This document shows, piece by piece, positions 56,355-64,000 of a stretch of 64,000 nt of DNA. Location: the NCBI RefSeq assembly GCF_030867095.1, contig NC_081828.1:51871434-51935433 (forward strand), read 5' to 3'. Origin of the DNA: Alligator mississippiensis. Its lineage: Eukaryota; Chordata; Crocodylia; Alligatoridae. Position numbers and translations under genes: made by a program. Position 1 is the first letter of the stretch. The number at the start of each line of letters is the position of its first letter. The notes beneath the pieces were generated by a model. That model saw nothing but the letters and a program-made list of their open reading frames with translations, made no database searches and was not told the DNA's origin.

Positions 56355-56540
56355 CAGGGATGGGCAAAATGTGGCCCACGGGCTGGATGTGGCCTGCCAA
56401 GCTATTCTATCTGGCCCATGGGGCCCCTAAAAATTTAGAAAATTAATATTTATCTGCCCCTGGCTGCCTGTCCTGTGGCCCTCAATGGCTTGCCAAAACT
56501 CAGTAAGCAGCCCTCGGCCTGAAATAATTGCCTGTCTGTG
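56355..56540. mobile_element. hAT-type MITE inside the QSOX1 3' UTR
   Basis: The left end CAGGGATGGGCAAAATGTGG and the inverted right end CACAGACAGGCAATTATTTC align without gaps. The flanks CCCTACCC (56347-56354) and CCCTACCT (56541-56548) match at 7 of 8 bases. It is internally deleted and encodes nothing. Confidence 0.82.
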
Positions 56541-58201
56541 CCCTACCTACTTTATAAGGAGACCAGGACCATGTCACATTAGCACATCCTTTCACCCATT
56601 GGGGTCCTCTCTTATTGGTTTCAAAATCCGGGCAACCAAAATTGGGCACCCACAGTTTTCCAGATTTGCACCCAGGGTCTTGTTCAAACCCAGACCCACC
56701 TGTATGAAGAGCACTTTAACCTCCTGGCATTAAATTTCTGACTTAACATCCCCACACCTGTTTTGCTTGCTGGTGTTTGTAGTTTAATTCAATCCTTCTA
56801 TTTAATACAAACATCGTGTTGCAGCTGATGTGGAACTGAAGAAGGGGAGTTGGACTGAAGGAATCCTAATGAAAATCATAGAAATGATGAGTCATATCTA
56901 AATCATCCCCACTCATTCATCCAGTTCTTCCAGGCTACACATTCCCCTTCTTGCATTCACATGTCTGTGTAGATTGTGAGCTCTGCAGGACCTTGCCTTA
57001 TATCCTAGAAATAATGACCAGCATGTCTCCCTCTGGATAGCTGCATGTTGTGAAAAGTAGAGCTGCTGTCAACTTCCTGGGGACCCCATCCACCTGGTTC
57101 TTCCTTTGCAGGTTATCTTCAAAGGTGCTAGGTAACTAGTCTAAAATTAAGACCAAGATTTCCAAAAGGAATGGGAGATTTTGTTTGCTCAATTTGAGAC
57201 CCCTTAAAAGGGACTTGATTCTTTTCATAGGTCTTGTGCCTTTAAAGAGGGATCAAGTTTGGCATCTGAAATAATCAATACTTTTGAAATTGGTAAGAAG
57301 GACCTCCTGTACTCACTCCAAGGGTTTGCTGGGGTTGGGAAGAGGGGAAGGAACTGTGCTACCCTATCACTGATGAGGGAGAGCTTAAAATAGCCCAGCT
57401 GCCTCTGCTGCTGTGAGGTCTGACCCATTTCAGGCAGCAGTAAAAGTACCAGTGGCTAACCCATGCATGTTTTGCCCCAAGTGATAGGTGACTACAGCTC
57501 CCTCTCCTGCAGACAGTATGGAGCTGTTGTCATCTCTTGCCATTTTTATTTTTTTTAACATCCAAAACTCTTCTATTCTTATTGCAAGCGAATGAGGTTC
57601 GAATGTCCTGAAATTGGGAATAGGGTGATAACCTGTTGGAGCCCAAGGATACTTGTGCTCTCAGCCACTCCATCTCATCAGTGCCCTTGGGAGCCACCTG
57701 GCCTCTGCTTCTCTCCTTTCCCTTGCATGGGCTCTGCCTGTCCTTAAGTAGACCCTTCTGAGGTTTGCCCTGAGCCAACAGAGATGCTTCTGGCACTGAG
57801 ATGTGATGCAAGGGAGTTGGAACAGGGACTCTTCTGAGCGGTGTTTATAAACATCAGGGCTGGGATAGCTGATCTCTTTGCTCCTTTGAAAAATGCACTC
57901 AACCTTGGTGTCAGTCTTGAAAAGCTGACAGAGTGCTGCCTGCCTCTCCCTGAACCCTACCTTTGGCTTGGTTGGTAGCCCTTGGGATAGGAGATCTGCT
58001 CAAAAAGTTCTGCTCTGTAGTGGGTGAAGGAGAATCTTTTTATTTTTTTGTTGTACCAACAGGTTGGTTTGGTTTAACTTTCTTCTCTTTAAAGGGGTGA
58101 GTTGGTTTGTAATCCATCATCTTCCCTGTTCTCTGGAAGAGAGAAAGTCTCCAAGTGCCTGGCTTCTCATGCTGTCATTGTGTCTATGCTTGTGTTAGTA
58201 G

Positions 58202-58240
58202 AATAAATTATTTTTGTTAATAAACGTTCTGTTGCGTTGA
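58202..58240 (+). terminator. QSOX1: Poly(A) signals, probable QSOX1 transcript end
   Basis: Two AATAAA hexamers, at 58202-58207 and 58219-58224, are followed about 18-30 bases later by a GGGTGTGTAT GT-rich element. The arrangement is a textbook vertebrate cleavage site. It is about 3.4 kb after the stop codon. Confidence 0.7.
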
Positions 58241-59394
58241 ATCACAGGGTGTGTATAAAGTCTGCTGCATTCATGTGTCTCAATGTGGGTGACACAGGGC
58301 AAGATCCTCTCAGTCATTGTACATCAGTCCTGTTCATTCAGTTCAACTGGGACCTGGACCCAGACCCATTTCTGCCAGCTGTCCAGCCCTCATGTCCTGT
58401 CTTCTTTACTGTTGTCACTTCCCCTTGTACCTTTAATGCCTCTTGCTTCTGGTTTATTTCAAGCAACTGTCCCCCCCTGCCACTTTTTTGGCAAACCCTG
58501 GCTCCAGTTCCTCCCCTTTTGGACATAACTAGGCTGTGCTGCATGGTGCTCCACTCAGAGTGGCCTGTGGGAATCTGCTTAAAGGATCCTAACACCCTCC
58601 ATTGTGTACACATCTCTGCATCTTTGTCTCCACCGTTAAACCCTCACTTCTATTCTGCTATAACCCTCAAAGCTAAACAACCCCTTGCTCTAACCCAGAC
58701 ACTGGATTGTATCAGTTTTCATCCAAATTAACAAATATTTTTACAAGTTCTTTATGCTCCACTTCCCACCCCAACTCCAAGATTTGGTTCTTTCCTTCCT
58801 GTGCTCCCCTCGCATCTAGCCCATGCACTATACTGAAGTGATCTATAGTCTGGTTTTCCCTTCATACCTATTAACTTCACAAGTCCTACTGTGAAGAACT
58901 CCTCCACCTTCCCTCACTTTTGCCTGCTTGTAATCCACCAAAAATCTCGCATCACTTCAGTTGTCCTGGCAGTGTGAAGACTGGTCATGGCTGTTTCCAG
59001 AGGCCCATCCCTGGTAGCTAGATGGAGTGGCTGGAAAACAGCATGATGCATTTGTGCTGCTATGCTTCAATAGCCCTTAGCATACCAGTAGCCCTACCTG
59101 GAAGTTTCTACTTGATTTCTCTTCTCTTCGCTGTGAGGCCTGCTGCTGGAGTAGCAATTCAGCTAGTGAGGCTGGTTGACCTGAAAATGAATGAAGAGGC
59201 TTTAATTTGGTGAAATGGTTCAGAGGAATTGCTATCTGCCAGTCATTTGAAGGCCTACATTGATTGAGCTGGTGGGTCTCAGTCCAGCTCCTTATAGGAA
59301 ACATTAATTATCATAACTTCCTCATACTTCAAACACAGGCCCGAGCTTCAAGTAGCCACGAAGAAGAGCCCCAACCCACCTTTAAAGAAGGTTT

Positions 59395-59482
59395 TCACTC
59401 TGAACTCAGGGATGGAGCTTGGGGCTAGATGACTGGACCTTGTGAGGTCTCCTCCAGCCCAACCTTTCTATGATCCTATGAT
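59395..59482 (+). mobile_element. CR1 LINE 3' tail fragment
   Basis: ACCTTGTGAGGTCTCCTCCA then GCCCAACCTTTCTATGATCC and TATGATG. This is the CR1 3' end with a degenerate TATGATYC tail, in sense. Confidence 0.7.
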
Positions 59483-62400
59483 GTTCAGCTCCCTTCTTCC
59501 TATCAGCCTTGCTGCTGCACTTGGTGTGGAACTAAACAGATGTGTTCTCTCCCCCAGGCTGTCTGTGTCTGTCTCTTTTCTCTAGTGCTAATTTCACTTT
59601 AAATTTAACACAGCAGTTGTGAGTGGCCTCCACAGTGTCATGTGGGGCAACTGGAACCTGCTGCAGCACTTTCTGGCACTTGGATGCCCTTTCCCCAAAC
59701 AGACCAGAAGGGCAGAGGTAAGGAATCACCAAGGCTTGGTGCAGCTGATGCCCCTTGTCCAGGAATAGGGGTATACTACTGCTGCCCAAGAAATTAATCT
59801 TGGGGGTTAGGGCAGCTGGCCTCTTCCCCCTACACCTGTCAACTGCTTTGCATCTTGTCTGGAGACTTGTCTGGCTATTTTTCTAACAGCTTGAATTAAA
59901 CCCAAGTCACCACCTTTTTGTTCGTGCTCTCGTCCTCTTCTCCCTGTGCCCCACCTCACCCCAGCACTGCTGTCCCCATTTCTCCTGCCCTTTTACCCTT
60001 GTTACAAATCATTAAGGAAAATGGTTTTCCTGAGCTGGGCCTGGGCCATCTGGTCCCCTGGCGCTGGCTAAATCCTCCTGTAACAAATTCATTGGGATTA
60101 CACTGACCTCCCCTAATCTCAGCCCTTCCCCCGCTGTGGGGGATTTAAAAGGATTAGAGACTGGCTGATAATAAACTTTATTAAGGGGGGAGTGGTGGGT
60201 GTCAATCCGATTTGGAGCCTTTTTTCTTGACATCTTCACTTCGCTCAAGTGGTGGGGAAGCTAGGGTCCCAGATGTACCAGGGAAATGAGGGCATACTGG
60301 TGGTGTTTGAGGGGACAGGGCACCCAAGATCCTTTGCTTAGTCTGCCACCCTGTGAGCTCCTGTTTGGGAGTTTAAAACAGCTCCTGGCTCTGGGCTGGA
60401 CAAGAAGGAGTATAAAAGGTTGGGAATTCTCCCTCCTCTGCTCTCCTTACTTTATATTGTTCTTCCTGTCCCTTTTTCCCCCCTCACTCACGTTCTCATG
60501 TCCCTTTTTTTCTCTTCCCATCATCTTCCCTTTCCCCTTTCCCCTCTGCTTCATGCTTTTTTAACACCTGCACAAATCCTCCCACTTGCACCCCCCTCAA
60601 AATGGCACATGAGGGCTCCTCGATGAGGGTAAGGAGGAGAGTCTTGTGACTACAATACTAGATTGGGTCTCAAAAAACTTATTTAATCCCCTATGTGGAC
60701 CCAGGCTTCGTTGTCTAACTTTGAGCCAGTCATCTCACTTCTCTTACTCCACCTGTTAAATGGGAATAATAGCACTGCCCTATTTAATGGATATATCCAT
60801 TCATGGTCTGTGAGGCAGTTAGAGATCATGGTGACAGAGGCAGGCAAGTACCACCGTTGATAGATTTGGATAATTTCTCCACCCACCCTGAGGTTGGAAG
60901 CAGGAGGTCAGGCCCAGAGCCTGCAGAAGCCAATGCCTCTGCCCCTTCTAGCGTGGCAGCTCCCCTGCCTGGCTGTGGGCAGTGGGATGGGTTTCCAAGG
61001 AATCGAGCTGCCCCTTAGTGGTGCAACGCTTCTCCAAACAATGGGCCTGCAGGAGAAGAGATATCACTGAGGTAAGTCTGCTTGGTAAATTTTATAACCA
61101 TCTTAATTTGCTATGAGCTTTGCTTTACTTTGATAGAGGCATTGCCTCCTTTGTGCTGGGGCACTGGCTGCTTGGCCCTAGGTCAGCAACTCCCTCCCTT
61201 GCTTCAGCTCCTAGCTTGAGGCAGTGCAAAGAGCTGGGAGTAGGTGGAGAGGGTGGGAGCTGTCCTCAGCCTGGCTGCCAGACTCGGATGCAGGCTGGGA
61301 GGGGTTTATGATGGGAGGATTTAGGACAGTTTCCTGCCCCTGACAGAGTTACCCCTTCTCTGAATTCAGCTACGTTATCCCTGGAGAAGCCTGGGCTTAC
61401 CCCATGTCACCAGCAGCTCCCCAAATTCTTTGTGGATGGCATTATGCTTTGGGAGTACACCAGAATGCACCAAGAGGGGCAGGTGTTTCTCACCTTTGCC
61501 CTGGAGGGTAAGGGGCATTTCCCCCACCACGTTCTTCGTCTGCTGCCATCCCCAGCTGAACACTGTCGTGTACGGTCAGTGCCCTCTCACAGAGTACCAG
61601 GTTTTCCAGCAAGAGGTCCCCGGCCTCCTTCCTTGGTTCTGACTGTGGAAAGTAAAAAACAAATGCTTAAATAATTTCTGCTTTTACCCCTTACTTTCGC
61701 AACACATTTCTTCCCAGGACTTAGGGTCTGCAAGAAGCTGAGGGATCCTCCTCGTTTAAATGCCTGCCACATCCATGGATAATCTATGTATGGCAACATG
61801 GCTATGCCAGCTCCCTTTGACTGGAGAGAGTGGTTGGGTAAGACTGTGTGCACCAGACACCACTAATCCATGCTGTGCCTCTCTTGCTGTCTCTCTGCCC
61901 CTCCTTGGACTTGCTTGCTGTCCCTCCCCAGCCCTGTGATTGATAAATGGGGTGGGTCTTCATCATTCACAGAGCTGTTGCTGTTGCCGGTCTTTCACCT
62001 TGATTTCCCCAGGGCACATATCACCATTTTCAATAAACTTAAGGCTTCACCCTCACTCCCTCCCCTCCAGCTGGTCCCCTCTTCCATCAAGAGGGCAGGG
62101 CAACAGGGAAAGGGAAGCTGCTTTGAGTGTGAAGTGTGCCAACTTCTGCTCCAAGCACTAAAACAGCTTGAATCCTGCTTGGTGGAGGGAGAGAGAGAGG
62201 AAGAGTCCCTGGGCTGTGGCTGTCTTTTTCAGAGTCTGTTTTGGCAGCAATGTGATCAGGAGTAAGGGCTGCAAATGTTTCTGCTTTGGACTCAGTGACT
62301 GGCAGGGTAATGCAGCTGGGTCTCTGAAAAGTTGTTCTCTCATAGTACCTAATAAACTCCCAGGTGTTATACAGGGAGCCCACCTTTGTGAGATCAGCAC

Positions 62401-63339
62401 ATCATTGCAGTTGCTGTGTGCCCTGGCTAATTCATAAACCAGACTTTGTGCTTAGTTATGTTGTGAATTTAAAGGAAAACAAAGAATCACCTCAGTTTCC
62501 TTGGCCTCCAAACTTGGGGCTGGCAAAGGCTCCTAGTCTGACAGGCCTAGATGTAGGACTCTCGGGTTGGGTAGTAGCTTTACCAGAGCATCATGCCTCT
62601 GTTTTATCCTGGCTAGGCTTCAGCCAGGGAACAAAAAGGATAATTCTTTCTCTGTGTCCTGGCAATGCTCACAGCCACCTCTGCTAGTGGTGTTAAGGAC
62701 TTCCCTGTGGGTTCTATCTGCCTGTGTCACAAAGGCCACCAAAGAGCCATGAATGATTGGGTTGGATCTGAAAGGACAATGTAGCAATGAGAGACACTTA
62801 TCTTCTTATGAGTCTCCTCTGCCAAACTGGGTTGGCACAGGCACTAAGGTCTACAGTTGACAACCCAGAGGTTATAAGTTCAAGGTCATAGCAGAAGCAC
62901 TCAGTGTGGCCTGTCAGATTCCAACAAAAATCTACGAGTTCTACCAAATATCTTGTCACAGGCACATGAAAAAGGAAAGCTAGTCTAGGAAACCTGGACA
63001 GACAACTTGGGTTGCTGTGGAAGAGGGGGTTTCCATGCCCCCAGCAGCTATTGTATTTCAGGCTCTCTCCTTTGTGTCTAGACGCGTCAGTAGTGCAGTA
63101 CCTAGAAAGTGAAATAATGTGGAAGAACCAAGTCTCTCATCCTCTCACAACTAACATGCGCTCAGTAACTTCCAAGTAACCCAACCACTGAGCTTCATGT
63201 GCTCCTCATGGTCAAAGGCTGTCTTAGCTTAAAGAGGAGCTAGCTCAGATACAAACAGCTGAAAAGGTAATGTATAGTAGTCCAGTCCCAGAAGCATCAG
63301 GAAGAGTCCACGAGGTTCCTCTAGTGCTGCCAGCTCCAG

Positions 63340-64000
63340 TGGTTTAATCATAAGTGTCATGGTGCAGGGTCCCCAGGGATGGTTGTGATCCCCTTAGGGC
63401 TCTATAACTGTGCCAGCTTCACCTTGTGGGCACCTTTTAGTCTTGCCAGATGCATCTTGTGGGCAGCCTCCTTATCTATTATCTAAAGCAACAAGCTGCT
63501 CCACAGTCCTGATGGACCCCACTAAACCCCATGGGTCCTTGGGCCCCTTGCTGGGTCCTGCTCTAAGCAGGTGCCTCACAGGACACCCCAAGCCTTATGG
63601 GCTAGATGCATGGCTCCAAAGCCGCACTTTTACTGTGCCCCATGCCTCACAGATAGTATATCAATGTCATCCCTGTAATAAGGTCTTAGCCTAGTTCAGC
63701 CTTCTGTTATCACTGGGCCCCTTCCGCTGCACCCCCTGGTGCTGGGGATCTCTGCAGTAGTGCACCCCAATGAGGCCTCCTCCTCCCCAGTAGCCTCAGC
63801 TCAGTCCACCAGAATTAAACCACAACATAAATACGAGCCCCTACAACCTAACAATGACCTTGACAGTGTTAGGCTACCACTTAACAATGACATTGGAAGC
63901 CACAGTCTGCATCTTTAAGAGGGCCAGTTTCTCCCTCAGCAATGCATGCCTCCTACCCCCAGGTACTTTAGGAGCTCCTAGAGCCCCATTAGTCTTACCA
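63340..64000. repeat. Possible LTR or other dispersed repeat, unassigned
   Basis: The base composition changes to C-rich with short CCCCA-type words, and the segment runs to the window edge. The style (few A-runs, several CCTTGGGCCCC and GGTGCTGGGGATCTC words) resembles LTR or satellite-like sequence. No matching copy, boundary or ORF is present in the window to prove it. Confidence 0.25.

Larger units (their letters stand above)
54769..58240 (+). other. QSOX1: QSOX1 3' UTR (inferred)
   Basis: No ORF of known family follows the stop, and the first strong poly(A) site is near 58200. The span is interrupted by an hAT-type MITE at 56355-56540. Its extent is inferred from the poly(A) signals and not from transcript data. 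A shorter UTR is possible, because an ATTAAA variant occurs near 56730. Confidence 0.55.
58241..64000. other. Downstream intergenic, no confident gene
   Basis: No coding exon of a known family was recognised. In human LHX4 follows QSOX1, and none of its LIM or homeobox exons is here. Points noted are a CR1 3' tail at 59395-59482, a TAATC/GGATTA-rich block at 60000-60180 with an AATAAA at 60170-60175, an exon-like open block at 61370-61507, a weak tRNA-like stretch at 62833-62890, and probable repeat sequence from about 63340 to the end. Confidence 0.5.

Noticed and set aside
60170..60200. AATAAA plus GT-rich stretch as the QSOX1 transcript end
   Set aside because: The earlier pair of AATAAA at 58202 and 58219 with a close GT-rich element is stronger; a later site could still be used but there is no evidence for it.
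1..64000. CRISPR array, bacterial operon or phage island
   Set aside because: No regularly spaced direct repeats, no operon-like dense ORFs, and clear vertebrate introns and LINEs throughout.

Overview
The window is vertebrate nuclear DNA and carries one protein-coding gene that can be read exon by exon: QSOX1, quiescin sulfhydryl oxidase 1, on the + strand. Twelve coding exons lie between 15144 and 54768. All splice sites are GT-AG and all phases are compatible, giving 2292 coding bases (763 residues plus stop), close to the roughly 747 residues of the human long isoform. The rest is introns, intergenic DNA and transposon remains.

The mobile-element set points to a sauropsid, most likely a crocodilian (turtle is the main alternative). 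It includes CR1 LINEs with an ATCTATGA-type 3' tail, an RTE-type LINE, a Penelope-like element with a GIY-YIG remnant, several 8-bp-TSD hAT-type MITEs, and GATTCGAATC-rich inverted-repeat elements. The species call is inference.

Layout. 1-14640: intergenic DNA with a minus-strand CR1 fragment at the left edge, an RTE LINE split by a GC-rich MITE (6066-7515), a minus-strand Penelope-like element (about 7960-8582), an hAT MITE (11310-11525), a hairpin-bearing repeat near 12.7 kb, a minus-strand CR1 3' region (about 13.8-14.3 kb) and an hAT MITE immediately upstream of the QSOX1 CpG island. 14640-15420: CpG island, promoter and exon 1. 15382-29097: intron 1, with a CR1 copy that keeps a long uninterrupted reverse-transcriptase ORF (18685-20955), a second CR1 fragment, a perfect 19-bp hairpin and a TIR element. 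29098-54768: exons 2-12 and the remaining introns, with a foldback-type element in intron 7. 54769 to about 58240: 3' UTR ending at two AATAAA signals. 58240-64000: downstream DNA with no confident gene; in human LHX4 follows QSOX1 and CEP350 precedes it, and neither is recognisable here.

QSOX1 oxidises cysteine thiols to disulfides in Golgi and extracellular clients. Electrons pass from the thioredoxin CGHC motif (exon 1) to the Erv CxxC motif and FAD (exons 10-12) and then to oxygen. All redox motifs are present. Notable departures from the human protein as recalled are two extra cysteines in or next to the FAD module, a Glu/Lys/Arg-rich insert, and multibasic cleavage-type sites in the stem. 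I found no wholly new gene system; the most unusual non-gene structures are the foldback element in intron 7 and the perfect hairpins.
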